36,046 bases of DNA from Eubacterium sp. (GTDB taxonomy: Bacteria; Bacillota; Clostridia; Lachnospirales; Lachnospiraceae): contig JALERM010000007.1 of the NCBI GenBank assembly GCA_022764165.1, positions 1-36,046 on the forward strand, in the 5' to 3' direction. The position numbers and the translations under genes were made by a program. The notes beneath the pieces were generated by a model. That model was not told the DNA's origin. It did no database searches and was given only the letters and a program-made list of their open reading frames with translations. Positions 7,632-16,227 of this stretch are shown here, piece after piece (within the stretch, counting starts at the first letter, position 1; each line of letters begins with the position of its first letter).

Positions 7632-9237
7632 TCTTACTCGTTCCTCCTAATTGATTTTTTCTCCGATATTCCAGCGGAGAGTATCCTGTATTTTCTTTAA
7701 ACATTTTAGTAAAATAAGAAAAATTGCTGTACCCCACGTAAATAGATACTGTATTTATCGGAAGATTACTCTGAGAAAGAAGTTTTTTTGCCTCCTCCAC
7801 CCGTTTCTGCAAAATATAGGTGCTGATAGAAACTCCTACTTCTTTCTTAAACATCCGGGACATATAATCTGTATTCAGATAAACCAGTTCTCCCAGGTCA
7901 TCACGGCGAATTTCTTCTTTATAATGCTGATCAATATACTGACAGATCTTTTCTGTCACCGACGTGGTCTTATCCACATATTTTCTGTATTGGATTGCCT
8001 TTGTGAGCAAATGGTCCGCATATTCTTTTGCACCAGTAACACCTCGCAGAGAGTTCTGAAAATACTGTTCATTTTCCTCCGCCAGAAACAGAAGATGTGC
8101 CTTGATTTCCTTTTTTGCAAGCCAGGAATATACCATCTGTGTCACATCCATCTGAAAAGAAAGCAAAATTTCCCGGGTCACCATCTCTCTGCAGGATATA
8201 TCTTCCAAATACTGTCCAATGGATTCCATCAGTTCATCTTTCTTTTCCTGTTCAAGCAGAGCTTCCCAAACACCCAGTTCCGGATTATGACATGTTATCC
8301 GGGGATTCTCAAAATCAGACAAATACAAAACTCTGTTCCAGACAGAAAGGCTGTTATCCCTCATTTTACCAATCAGAGAAACTGCTTCCTGTATATGTTC
8401 TGCTGATTCCATGTTTCCCACACCACACCAGACATCCATATGAACCTTTTCGCTGATCCACTGAACAAACCTTTCCATAATTTCATGTTTTTTTATTTCA
8501 TCCGGCGTACATTTCAGCGTTTTCCTGCCACATATTACTACAAAACTGCTTTCTTCCATGGACACCACGGTCTCTACCTGAAATTCTGTCTTTTCCAAAA
8601 GCTCAGAAAGAACATTTTCCACGCAGAAACTGAGAGTTTTGTTATCCCAGATTTTCTGATTATAGCGACCCTCATAAAATATAAGCGATATCGGCAGAAA
8701 TTTCCATGACTCCTGATAAGGAAGTCTTCTCTGTTCTGCTTCTTTCTGCAGCATATCAACAGAAATATTTCCTCTCAGCACTTCCGTCCAGTAATCCTTT
8801 TGAAGTAATGGCAAATTCCGTTTCCAATGCCAGCTTGCTTTCTGATAATCCTGATATTTTCTATTTTCTTCCACCTTCTTGACTGCACGTCCCAGTGCCA
8901 TCTCCAGTTTTTCAAAGTCAATGGGTTTCAGCAGATAATCCACACTGTCCAGAGAAATAGCCCGCCTTGCGTAATCAAACTCCGCATAACTGGTAAGAAA
9001 AATCACCTGTACTTCGTAGGATTTTTCTCTCACCCATTCCACGAAATCAAATCCGCTCCCATTTGGCATAACAATATCACTGATAATCACATCCACAGGC
9101 ATCATATCCATGGCATCCTGTGCCTGTTTCATAGAAAAAGCGGTACATACCCTGGTGATTCCCGATTTTTCCCAATCAACATTTTTCCGAATACTCTCAA
9201 TGACATATTCTTCATCATCTACTAATAACAGATTCAT
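7621..9237 (-). CDS. YesN-type response regulator (receiver plus AraC HTH)
   Basis: This 538-residue protein has an N-terminal CheY-like receiver (MNLLLVDDEEYVIESI; acidic pocket D7/D8/E9; phospho-acceptor Asp54 in DVIISDIVMP; Lys in YLLKPIDFEKLE). A middle region of about 260 residues has no clear motif. The C-terminal AraC/XylS double HTH (about 435-530) includes NFSYFTKMFKENTGYSPLEY. It is the partner of the YesM-like kinase that ends only 8 bases before its start. In this family the pair senses an extracellular sugar signal and activates the adjacent ABC/glycosidase genes. The stop codon lies inside the start of the GH3 gene. Confidence 0.92.
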   Translation of the reverse strand: MNLLLVDDEEYVIESIRKNVDWEKSGITRVCTAFSMKQAQDAMDMMPVDVIISDIVMPNGSGFDFVEWVREKSYEVQVIFLTSYAEFDYARRAISLDSVDYLLKPIDFEKLEMALGRAVKKVEENRKYQDYQKASWHWKRNLPLLQKDYWTEVLRGNISVDMLQKEAEQRRLPYQESWKFLPISLIFYEGRYNQKIWDNKTLSFCVENVLSELLEKTEFQVETVVSMEESSFVVICGRKTLKCTPDEIKKHEIMERFVQWISEKVHMDVWCGVGNMESAEHIQEAVSLIGKMRDNSLSVWNRVLYLSDFENPRITCHNPELGVWEALLEQEKKDELMESIGQYLEDISCREMVTREILLSFQMDVTQMVYSWLAKKEIKAHLLFLAEENEQYFQNSLRGVTGAKEYADHLLTKAIQYRKYVDKTTSVTEKICQYIDQHYKEEIRRDDLGELVYLNTDYMSRMFKKEVGVSISTYILQKRVEEAKKLLSQSNLPINTVSIYVGYSNFSYFTKMFKENTGYSPLEYRRKNQLGGTSKNDR

Positions 9238-9245
9238 TTTTCCTC

Positions 9246-10967
9246 TTATCCTTTGTATTTACTATAAGGGATATGGATATCTACAATTGCACCTCCCAGA
9301 GGACTGTTGTCAAAATTAATCTCGCCCTTCTCACCATAATATCGCCGAAATCTGTTTACGCAATTGGTAATACCCACATGTTTCCCTTTCTCAGAGATTC
9401 CCTCTCCCTGCTGCAATTTTCTCAGAATTGGTTCCGGAAATCCTTTCCCAGTATCTGAAATATAGATATTCACATATTTTCCTTCTTCCCGGTCTTCCGG
9501 ATAAACCGTGACAGAAATCAGAATTTTCTCCTCCAGCGTCAAAGCATGCTGTGCCGTATTTTCTACAAAAACCTGAATCAAAAATGGCAGAATCGATGCA
9601 TCCTGTACCTCTTCGTGTACCTCCACATAGTAGTCAAACCGATTAGGATAACGAAGCAGTAAAATTTTGAGATAATTCTGACAATGTTCCGTTTCTGCAG
9701 ATACAGAAACCATCTCGCTGGTGTTTCTGAAGATATACGACAGATAATCAGCTGTTATTTTACTCATTTGCCGTGCATGGTCATATTCACCGAAATCAAT
9801 CATGCTGTAAATAAAATTCAGGCAGTTCAGATAAAAATGGGGACGAATCTGCAATTTCAAATAATCCATCTCCACTTTTTGTTTCTCCAGCTCCTGCTCA
9901 TACAACGTAATTTTCAATTTTCGAATCTGGTGAATCATGTGTTTGAATTTATCATCAATCTGCTCCAGTTCCAGCAAATTTCCTTCCGTCAGACTAAAAA
10001 CATAGTTTCCATCATCATATTTCTCCAGATTTTGTGTAAAACGCTTTACCGGCATCAAAATATTTCTCCGCAGATAAATCAGTATGAGTGCATCGGCAAG
10101 AATTAAAATTGCTGCCAGAGCAATTAAGATTATGATACTTCCTACCATCACATCCAGAATCCTGTCCCCGGAGATCTTCATCTCAATAGAAAAAGGAGCT
10201 TGTGACAACTGTTTGAGAATAGCATACCGACTACTCTCATATTGGAACTCATTTGTATAGGAAATTCCCTGTGCCGTAATCATACCCACACTCTCATCAT
10301 TTTCATCTACCAGACGAACATATCCGCCATCTCCCATAATAACATTGGAAAATGGTTCCAGAATGCTTTCCACATTCACATAGCATCCCAGATAAACACC
10401 CTGATTCTGTGCTACTTTGCATATATAATTTCTGTCGCCACTGGAAACAATCGTCCATTTTTTCTTTACAGAATACGGAATATCCTTTAAATCAGCAATC
10501 CGGTCGATGACAGCCTGTTCTACTTCTTTGTCTCCGGTATAAAGTGCATCCGGTCCCAAACTGAGCTGATAAAACTGCTGTCCCTTATCCAAATACAAAA
10601 AAAACACATATTCTTCCCCATATTCCCAGGTTCCAGAAAAGAACATTTCTCTTAATTCTTTTATGGGATATTCCACATATGACTCATCGGTCATCATTTC
10701 CACATAATTCCAAAACTCAGAACCCGGCTGGTTCCGTTCCATAATGGTCGAAAATAATTTTCTGCTGATGCGAAGGAAACCACTGTCAAGCTCATTGGTA
10801 TACAACTCTGTCAGCTGGTCAATTTCCTGTACAGTCCTCTCACTTTCCTTTTGAAGCAGATATATACTCCCCATTGTGTATATGACCAGTACTGTAACTA
10901 ACACAACCAACACCATTTTTACCTGATAGGCTAATGTCCTCCGAGTTCTGTGTTTTGGAATATGCAT
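9246..10967 (-). CDS. YesM-type membrane sensor histidine kinase
   Basis: This 573-residue kinase has a short basic N-terminus, TM1 (about residues 17-38), an extracellular sensor of about 230 residues, TM2 (about 270-298), then HAMP (RRNILMPVKRFTQNLEKY). The His_kinase (LytS/YesM) dimerisation motif is RPHFYLNCLNF, with the phospho-accepting His in RPHF. The C-terminal HATPase_c includes VENTAQHAL (N box) and ISDTGKGFPEPIL (G1). It lies 10 bases after the second permease gene and 8 bases before the regulator, so all are co-transcribed. Its ligand is probably the sugar carried by the neighbouring transporter, by analogy with other operons of this type. Confidence 0.92.
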   Translation of the reverse strand: MHIPKHRTRRTLAYQVKMVLVVLVTVLVIYTMGSIYLLQKESERTVQEIDQLTELYTNELDSGFLRISRKLFSTIMERNQPGSEFWNYVEMMTDESYVEYPIKELREMFFSGTWEYGEEYVFFLYLDKGQQFYQLSLGPDALYTGDKEVEQAVIDRIADLKDIPYSVKKKWTIVSSGDRNYICKVAQNQGVYLGCYVNVESILEPFSNVIMGDGGYVRLVDENDESVGMITAQGISYTNEFQYESSRYAILKQLSQAPFSIEMKISGDRILDVMVGSIIILIALAAILILADALILIYLRRNILMPVKRFTQNLEKYDDGNYVFSLTEGNLLELEQIDDKFKHMIHQIRKLKITLYEQELEKQKVEMDYLKLQIRPHFYLNCLNFIYSMIDFGEYDHARQMSKITADYLSYIFRNTSEMVSVSAETEHCQNYLKILLLRYPNRFDYYVEVHEEVQDASILPFLIQVFVENTAQHALTLEEKILISVTVYPEDREEGKYVNIYISDTGKGFPEPILRKLQQGEGISEKGKHVGITNCVNRFRRYYGEKGEINFDNSPLGGAIVDIHIPYSKYKG

Positions 10968-10977
10968 AATTGTCCTC

Positions 10978-11880
10978 CTAACCTTTTACAGCCCCCAGAG
11001 TAATTCCTTCTGCAAAATACTTCTGAAGGAATGGATAGATGATGAAGAGCGGCAGCATAGCAATAAATGCGATTGCCATTCGTATAGAAGTGGTCGGAAG
11101 CTTTGCCACTTCGGCGCCAATATTTCCCACTACTTTTCCACTGGCAAGATACTGGATATCTGTAATCATCTGATTCAACAAATTCTGGATACTGTATAAC
11201 CGTTGTCCCTGATTTCCTGATAAATAGTATAAACCATTTGTCCAGTCATTCCAATATCCCAGACCAGAAAACAATCCCATAGTAACCAGGATCGGTTTGC
11301 CCAACGGCAGCACCAATACAGAAAAGATTTTCAGATGCCCCGCTCCATCAATTTTGGCAGCTTCAAACAACGCATCTGGTATGCTGGTAATAAAATAACT
11401 GCGGATCATGAGTACGTTATTGGCACTCAGTAAAAGATTAGGAATAATCAATGCCCACAACGTATTTTTAATATGAAGATAATTCACATACATCAAATAA
11501 GTTGGCACCAGTCCGCCGTTAAAAAGCATGGTGAAGAATACAAAGAATGTAATCGCACGGCGATGGGGCAGAGTTTTTACTGAAAGTGGATACGCAAGCA
11601 ATGAAGACATGGTAAGGTTTGCCAATGTTCCGATTATAGTTACCAGGATGGTAACACCATACGCTCTAAGTATCTTTTCGCCCTGACGGATGATATACTG
11701 GTAGGCATAAAAACTGAACTTTTCCGGGAAAAAAGAATAACCATTACGAATCAACACATTTTCATCGGTGATAGATGACAAAAATACAAGAAGGAATGGT
11801 AGTACAATCAACAGTGTCATCAGAATCAAAATCGCATTGATAAAAAATTGATAATATTTACTTTTTTTCGAATTAGCCAT
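10978..11880 (-). CDS. Carbohydrate ABC transporter permease (YtcP/LplC type, CUT1)
   Basis: This 300-residue permease has about six transmembrane segments. The cytoplasmic EAA loop that contacts the ATPase is visible as EAAKIDGAGHLKIFSVLVLP. The N-terminal SKKSKYYQFFINAILILMTL and the C-terminal IYPFLQKYFAEGITLGAVKG are typical of the second CUT1 permease in LplABC-like systems. The start follows the first permease by 11 bases. No ATPase gene is in the operon, as usual for CUT1 systems that use a shared MsmX-like ATPase encoded elsewhere. Confidence 0.92.
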   Translation of the reverse strand: MANSKKSKYYQFFINAILILMTLLIVLPFLLVFLSSITDENVLIRNGYSFFPEKFSFYAYQYIIRQGEKILRAYGVTILVTIIGTLANLTMSSLLAYPLSVKTLPHRRAITFFVFFTMLFNGGLVPTYLMYVNYLHIKNTLWALIIPNLLLSANNVLMIRSYFITSIPDALFEAAKIDGAGHLKIFSVLVLPLGKPILVTMGLFSGLGYWNDWTNGLYYLSGNQGQRLYSIQNLLNQMITDIQYLASGKVVGNIGAEVAKLPTTSIRMAIAFIAMLPLFIIYPFLQKYFAEGITLGAVKG

Positions 11881-11891
11881 TGCTTTTCCTC

Positions 11892-12815
11892 CTAAAACAG
11901 TGCCTGATCTTTGTCGACCTTCCGTACAATCCAGTTACTCAGCATAACAATCACAAAGCCTACCAAAGACTGGTATACACCTGCTGCTGAAGACATACTG
12001 ATATTTCCTCTTTCAATCAAGGCACGGTATACGTAAGTGTCGATAACATTTGTTGTCGGGAACAATACACCGGAATTCATCGGAACCTGATAGAACAAAC
12101 CGAAATCCGAATAAAAGATTCGTCCGATGCTGAGAAGCAGCAGTGTAATAATTGTAGGAACCAGACAAGGTAGTGTAATCCTGGTAATCTCCTGCCATTT
12201 GCTTGCTCCATCCAGGCGAGCCGCTTCATAATAAGAAGGATCAATTCCAATCAATGATGCAATATAAATCAGACAGCCGTATCCCACTCCTTTCCAACAA
12301 TTGGCAAAGATCAGGATAAAAGGCCAATATTTTGGTTCCTGATACCACTGAATCGGGTCAATATGTAATGCCGCCAAAATCGAATTATTAACCAGACCAT
12401 TTTCAGAACTCAGCAATGCATAGACAATATAACTGAGAATTACCATGGACATTAAAAACGGCAGAAGAATCGCACTCTGATATAGTTTTTTCATTTTCTT
12501 ACTTCGCACTTCACAGATCAAAATGGCAATCGCAATTCCCACAACCATATTCACAATAATAAACGCCACATTATACAATAGTGTATTTCTGGTAATCAGC
12601 CATGCATCTTTGGAAGCGAACAGAAACTTAAAGTTTTCCAGACCTACCCAGTCACTGGCAAAAATACCTTTTGCAAAATTCAGTTTTTTAAATGCAATAA
12701 CAATCCCTGCCATCGGAATGTAATTATTAATGAGCAAATACAACAGCCCCGGAACCATCATAAGATACAGCGGCCAATGTTCTTTATACACTTTCAGACG
12801 TGATTTTTTCTTCAT
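11892..12815 (-). CDS. Carbohydrate ABC transporter permease (LplB type, CUT1)
   Basis: This 307-residue permease has six predicted membrane spans and an EAA loop, YYEAARLDGASKWQEITRIT. The N-terminus KEHWPLYLMMVPGLLYLLIN and the segment MAGIVIAFKKLNF are typical of LplB-like permeases in Lachnospiraceae. It is the first gene after the intercistronic hairpin (12848-12899) and is preceded by AAGGAG. It pairs with the permease at 10978-11880 to form the channel. Confidence 0.92.
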   Translation of the reverse strand: MKKKSRLKVYKEHWPLYLMMVPGLLYLLINNYIPMAGIVIAFKKLNFAKGIFASDWVGLENFKFLFASKDAWLITRNTLLYNVAFIIVNMVVGIAIAILICEVRSKKMKKLYQSAILLPFLMSMVILSYIVYALLSSENGLVNNSILAALHIDPIQWYQEPKYWPFILIFANCWKGVGYGCLIYIASLIGIDPSYYEAARLDGASKWQEITRITLPCLVPTIITLLLLSIGRIFYSDFGLFYQVPMNSGVLFPTTNVIDTYVYRALIERGNISMSSAAGVYQSLVGFVIVMLSNWIVRKVDKDQALF

Positions 12816-12847
12816 GGATATACTCCTTTCATAGACCTATCTGCTTT

Positions 12848-12899
12848 AGAAGAAAGCCCCACACATAAGAGAATTCCTGATGTGCGGAGCCTTCTTTCT
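12848..12899 (-). terminator. Intercistronic hairpin (partial terminator or stabiliser) after the binding-protein gene
   Basis: On the minus-strand transcript AGAAAGAAGGCUCCGCACAU pairs, with G-U wobbles and a small bulge, with AUGUGUGGGGCUUUCUUCU across a 12-base loop, a stem of about 19 bp. It lies between the lipoprotein stop and the first permease. Such hairpins commonly let the binding protein be made in excess over the permeases, through partial termination or protection of the upstream mRNA. Confidence 0.7.
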
Positions 12900-12911
12900 A
12901 CCTATTTTCTA

Positions 12912-14429
12912 TTAATTGCCAGCAAGCCACTGATCAAACTGCTCCTGTTTTGCCGCAATAATATCGTTGATGCCTGCATCTTCCAGCGCACTCAGGAATT
13001 CCGGCAGATATACTTCCGGATCTGCTGAACCACTATTCAAGGAACCGGCATACTGTTTTACTACGTTAGACAGTGCTGCAATCTGATTCTCATACTCAGA
13101 ACCGTCAAAATAGAATCCCAGAGCTTTAGATTCTTTTGCAGAGTTATTAAACTCTTCCATTTTATCCCAAAGCTGTGGATCAGATCCTGTCCATTTATAA
13201 GCAATGAACTGGTTAGGAAGTTCCCATCCCAGATTCAGGCTGTAACCCACATTATCAACCGAAACACCTTCCGGATAATTAATAACTCCATTCTCTTTGT
13301 CTTCCAGAACGTAGTCTACTCCTTCTTCACCCCAGTTAATCAGATTCATAACTTCTGGACTTCCATAGATATAATCCAGCACCTGCATCGCTTTCTCCGG
13401 ATTCTCTGAATTCTGTGCCAGAGAGAAGATTACACTGTTGTAACTCTGTGCCATTTTTACCGGATATTCTCTGAACGGAACGATTTCGAATTCATATCCG
13501 GTAGAGCTTTCAAATTCTACCGGTGTACCCGGACGATATGCAAAAAACAGTGAAAAAGCATTTCCTGCTTTAAATACAGTTCTCCAGTTTTCTGTATTAG
13601 TTCCTGCATCCTGACTGATATAACCTTTTTTATACCAGTCATACAGCATAGTAGTAGTCTCTTTGTACCAGTCACTTGCATAGAAGTTTTCAATGGTCGT
13701 ACTGTTTTCTGGATCCATCAGTGCACCCAGGACATTGGAATCAGCAAGAGAATCTCCGCCAGATACACGACTGACAGGTGTGTCACCTTCGTTAATAGAA
13801 AACAACATCATCATATCCGGTTCTCCGGCTTTCACAGTTTCAAATACACTTTCCAGATCCTTTGGTTCTTTGATGGCAGAAGTATCAATATTATATTTTT
13901 CCACCAAATCTTTTCTCATGAAAATAGCCGGTATACTACCACGTTCAATCTGAGTGGGAACACCGTACACAAATCCCTCAACACTGTTTCCCTTCAATGT
14001 ATCTTCACCAAAGATATCTTTCATGTTAGTTCCATACTGGCTGATCAGTTCAGACATATCCATAATCTGACCGGAATGCATATACTGCACTGCATTGGTA
14101 GCATTGGTATAGAAAATGTCAATCTTCTCATCTCCTGCCAACATCAGCTGAAGCTGTTGAGAAGCACTAGCCCAGGGAAGAACTACAAGATCCAGTCTTG
14201 CATTCAATTCTTTTTCCAGAATCTCATTAACTTTTGCCTCGATGCGTTCCTCATCTGGCTGTTGTGTACCGTTCAATACCATAGTTACAGTATACGGCTC
14301 TTCTGCGTCTCCTTTTTCTGTCTCTCCTTTTGAGCTGCTGTCTTCGCTACTGCTTCCGCTTCCACCACAAGCAGCCAAAGACATGGTCATTACTGCTGCC
14401 AGTAATCCCGCAATCCATTTTTTTTTCAT
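12912..14429 (-). CDS. Extracellular solute-binding lipoprotein of the sugar ABC transporter (LplA/YtcQ type)
   Basis: This 505-residue protein has a lipoprotein signal peptide: MKKKWIAGLLAAVMTMSLAA with lipobox LAAC, so Cys21 is the lipidated residue. A Gly/Ser/Glu-rich linker (GGSGSSSEDSSSKGETEKGD) follows, then a family-1 solute-binding domain starting EEPYTVTMVLNGTQQPDEER. Anchored outside the cell, it would deliver an oligosaccharide to the two permeases. It is the first gene of the operon, preceded by AAGGAGGA and by a tandem 11-bp-spaced repeat at 14481-14501 that may be the regulator's target. The ligand is unknown. Confidence 0.92.
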   Translation of the reverse strand: MKKKWIAGLLAAVMTMSLAACGGSGSSSEDSSSKGETEKGDAEEPYTVTMVLNGTQQPDEERIEAKVNEILEKELNARLDLVVLPWASASQQLQLMLAGDEKIDIFYTNATNAVQYMHSGQIMDMSELISQYGTNMKDIFGEDTLKGNSVEGFVYGVPTQIERGSIPAIFMRKDLVEKYNIDTSAIKEPKDLESVFETVKAGEPDMMMLFSINEGDTPVSRVSGGDSLADSNVLGALMDPENSTTIENFYASDWYKETTTMLYDWYKKGYISQDAGTNTENWRTVFKAGNAFSLFFAYRPGTPVEFESSTGYEFEIVPFREYPVKMAQSYNSVIFSLAQNSENPEKAMQVLDYIYGSPEVMNLINWGEEGVDYVLEDKENGVINYPEGVSVDNVGYSLNLGWELPNQFIAYKWTGSDPQLWDKMEEFNNSAKESKALGFYFDGSEYENQIAALSNVVKQYAGSLNSGSADPEVYLPEFLSALEDAGINDIIAAKQEQFDQWLAGN

Positions 14430-14480
14430 GAATCTTCCTCCTTATTGGTTTGCTTTTTTGATAGATTTATTTTAACAACT

Positions 14481-14501
14481 TTCTCTATAAATTCTCTATA
14501 A
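14481..14501 (-). promoter_or_regulatory. Tandem repeat upstream of the sugar operon
   Basis: TTATAGAGAA (minus-strand sense) occurs twice, at 14492-14501 and 14481-14490, with starts 11 bp apart, about 55-75 bases before the lipoprotein ATG. One helical-turn spacing of direct repeats is typical of activator half-sites, including AraC/YesN family sites. It could also be part of the core promoter, since a TTAAAAT follows. Binding by the operon's YesN-type regulator is inferred from position only. Confidence 0.35.
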
Positions 14502-14546
14502 CTCGTCTGACATGAGTCTATCACTGATTTGACTTCTGCCATCTTG

Positions 14547-14597
14547 CGTAATAAGAACAGCGGACATCTATCGTGGATGTCCGCTGTTCTTATTACG
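14547..14597. terminator. Perfect 22-bp inverted repeat upstream of the sugar operon
   Basis: CGTAATAAGAACAGCGGACATC at 14547-14568 is followed by a 7-base loop and its exact complement at 14576-14597. The GC-rich core is flanked by AATAAGAA/TTCTTATT, so the RNA would look like a terminator on either strand. It separates the sugar operon from the scraps at 14.8-15.0 kb. Confidence 0.6.
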
Positions 14598-14781
14598 TAT
14601 ACAGCCAGTTATCTCTTCATATTTAATTTATACTCAAGATTTTTTCTATCCTCTCATACCTCAAAACTTCCTCATACCGTTTTTTTCTATCTGTCTCAGA
14701 GCCTCTTTACATCCTAATTCCAGATTTCCGTCATCCGGATATTTTTAATCCATAATCGATCTTAGTGATTATTATTTCAAT

Positions 14782-15010
14782 TCAGATAAACACATTTTCC
14801 CTTTTAGACATTTCCGCAATAGTCCAGTCAGAAGAATCTTCTTGAAGTTTACCTATTATAAGTACGCTACTCATAATTGGGGACTCCTTTCATTTTTATT
14901 CCATTTCATAATAAAGTTCCACTGTTCTTGCCATTCTTTCTCATTCACAATCGCATCAAACACAGGCTCAAGGAAAGTCTGGATTTCTGCAATGACGAAT
15001 GGAAACTCAA
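14782..15010 (-). pseudogene. Two overlapping unidentified gene scraps
   Basis: An open frame without a start, beginning near 15010, reads EFPFVIAEIQTFLEPVFDA and EKEWQEQWNFIMKWNKNERS to TGA 14871-14873. Overlapping that stop, ATG 14874 (AAAGGAG upstream) opens MSSVLIIGKLQEDSSDWTIA for 30 residues before TGA at 14782. The overlapping start/stop and ribosome site suggest that two coupled genes once stood here and that both have been cut. I do not recognise either family. The 24-nt motif at 15019-15042 lies right at the upstream break. The rest of 14600-14780 has only short, stop-interrupted frames. Confidence 0.35.
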
Positions 15011-15018
15011 GTGTGTTA

Positions 15019-15042
15019 TAAGGTCACGTGACACCGTGTAAA
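15019..15042 (+). repeat. 24-nt direct repeat, copy 1
   Basis: The sequence starts TAAGGTCACG and ends TGACACCGTGTAAA. It matches 22 of 24 bases of 17664-17687 in the same orientation. It abuts the broken gene scraps at 14.78-15.01 kb. Confidence 0.6.
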
Positions 15043-15115
15043 GATACATAGCCCTGTTCCGTTTCCGCACCGGACCGTCTTACATTACTTTCGCATCCTG
15101 CGGTGTGTTTTTAAA

Positions 15116-15197
15116 TTCAAGTACGCCTCGGCGTACTTGCTGCGAGGTGCGCGTCATGCTTCGCATGACATAATACATCTGCGCACCTCTGCAATCC
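15116..15197. repeat. 82-bp structured repeat, copy 1
   Basis: The 82 bp are identical to 25067-25148 except for one base in a hairpin loop, in the same orientation. They contain AAGTACGC-CTCG-GCGTACTT (first hairpin), then GAGGTGCGC ... GCGCACCTC as an outer stem enclosing GTCATGC-TTC-GCATGAC. After it both copies continue with a small GC hairpin and an ATCTT...AAGAT hairpin of very different length. No protein is encoded; it resembles a REP- or MITE-like non-autonomous repeat. Confidence 0.75.
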
Positions 15198-15209
15198 GCC
15201 GGAGGCTTT

Positions 15210-15296
15210 ATCTTGGAAGGAGATTGGACTCCCACCAAGACTAACTTGTCGCAACTCACCACCTATAGAGGTGGGAGTCTTATCTCCTTTCAAGAT
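15210..15296. repeat. Long imperfect hairpin attached to repeat copy 1
   Basis: ATCTTGGAAGGAGATTGGAC continues into TCCCACC and pairs with GGTGGGAGTC...CAAGAT at the right end, about 24 of 27 positions. The loop holds a second small dyad, CCACCTATAGAGGTGG-like. Strong palindromic ends with inner ACCACCTATA look like the ends of IS200/IS605-type elements, but no tnpA or tnpB is present, so this is at most a relic. Confidence 0.5.
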
Positions 15297-15330
15297 CAAA
15301 TACTGGCATAAACATTCTTCCTTAGGTTCA

Positions 15331-16179
15331 CTAAAAAAATTTTTTCTTTTTAAAATACATAATTTCTATCACTACAATCACGATTGCAGCAATAATCACT
15401 GCCGGATAACCATATTTCCAATGTAATTCGGGCATATACGCAAAGTTCATCCCATACCATCCCGTCAAAAGAGTAAGGGGAAGAAACAACGTCGTAACAA
15501 TCGTCAGTATACACATAATCTTATTTTGCTGAGCATCCTGCTGTGACTGATAGAGTTCTCTCAGCTGAAGAATATTCTCCCGAAGAAGATGCACATGATT
15601 CTGCAGTCGTTCAATCCGAAGTACATATCTGCCCCATTGCTCTGTATTTTTGATCAACGGTGATTCATCATATGACTGAATCAAATCCCCAATAGCGGTC
15701 AGCTGCTCATAATAGGCATGCAGCTCTGATAGTTTTTGCCTCATCCTTGTAAGTGAGGTATAAAAATCTTTTGGTATACCATGGAGCAGGGTGTCCTCCA
15801 TATTTTCCATCTCTTTCTCAAAATGTGACAAATACAGAACATCACTTTCAACCATCTGTTCCATAAGCTGCAGCAGAAAATGATCCGATGACTGAACATT
15901 TTGGATTTTTTCAACTTGTTTGTCCAGCCAGCGTTTTACATCTCCGGTATCTTCTATAAACGTAATATTCTGTTCTGTCATATAAAATCCAAAGGCAATC
16001 AGTGGCTGCCGCTTCTCATTTTTCTGTGGAATTCTGATTGTACCAAGAACACACTCTTTAAATACTTCAGCCTTACAATAACGTATAGAACCAATACTAT
16101 GTAAAATCTCTCTATAATTTGGAAAATTTTCCTTGTTTTTGCGAAATTCATCTGCACTCATTATTGTAAAATGATTCAT
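15331..16179 (-). CDS. corA: CorA-family magnesium/divalent metal transporter
   Basis: This 282-residue protein has a cytoplasmic N-terminal domain and two C-terminal transmembrane helices. The signature YGMNF in GWYGMNFAYMPELHWKYGYP lies in the loop between them, and a basic tail (MYFKKKKFF) ends the protein. CorA forms homopentameric channels for Mg2+ or other divalent cations. I chose ATG 16179 because AGGA lies about 12 bases upstream; the preceding TTG is less likely. It follows proA by about 50 bases and ends next to the repeat complex at 15.1-15.3 kb. Confidence 0.88.
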   Translation of the reverse strand: MNHFTIMSADEFRKNKENFPNYREILHSIGSIRYCKAEVFKECVLGTIRIPQKNEKRQPLIAFGFYMTEQNITFIEDTGDVKRWLDKQVEKIQNVQSSDHFLLQLMEQMVESDVLYLSHFEKEMENMEDTLLHGIPKDFYTSLTRMRQKLSELHAYYEQLTAIGDLIQSYDESPLIKNTEQWGRYVLRIERLQNHVHLLRENILQLRELYQSQQDAQQNKIMCILTIVTTLFLPLTLLTGWYGMNFAYMPELHWKYGYPAVIIAAIVIVVIEIMYFKKKKFF

Positions 16180-16227
16180 CAAATCACGTCCTGACTGTTT
16201 ACTTATTATCTTACACTTTTTTATGTA

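Noticed and set aside
15210-15296. An intact IS200/IS605 element or omega-RNA with TnpB
   Set aside because: Only a palindromic end-like structure is present; no TnpA or TnpB reading frame is found nearby.
15080-15299. Two 60-residue ORFs over repeat copy 1
   Set aside because: They lie in palindromic repeat DNA in two overlapping frames, without ribosome sites; explained by the structured repeat.
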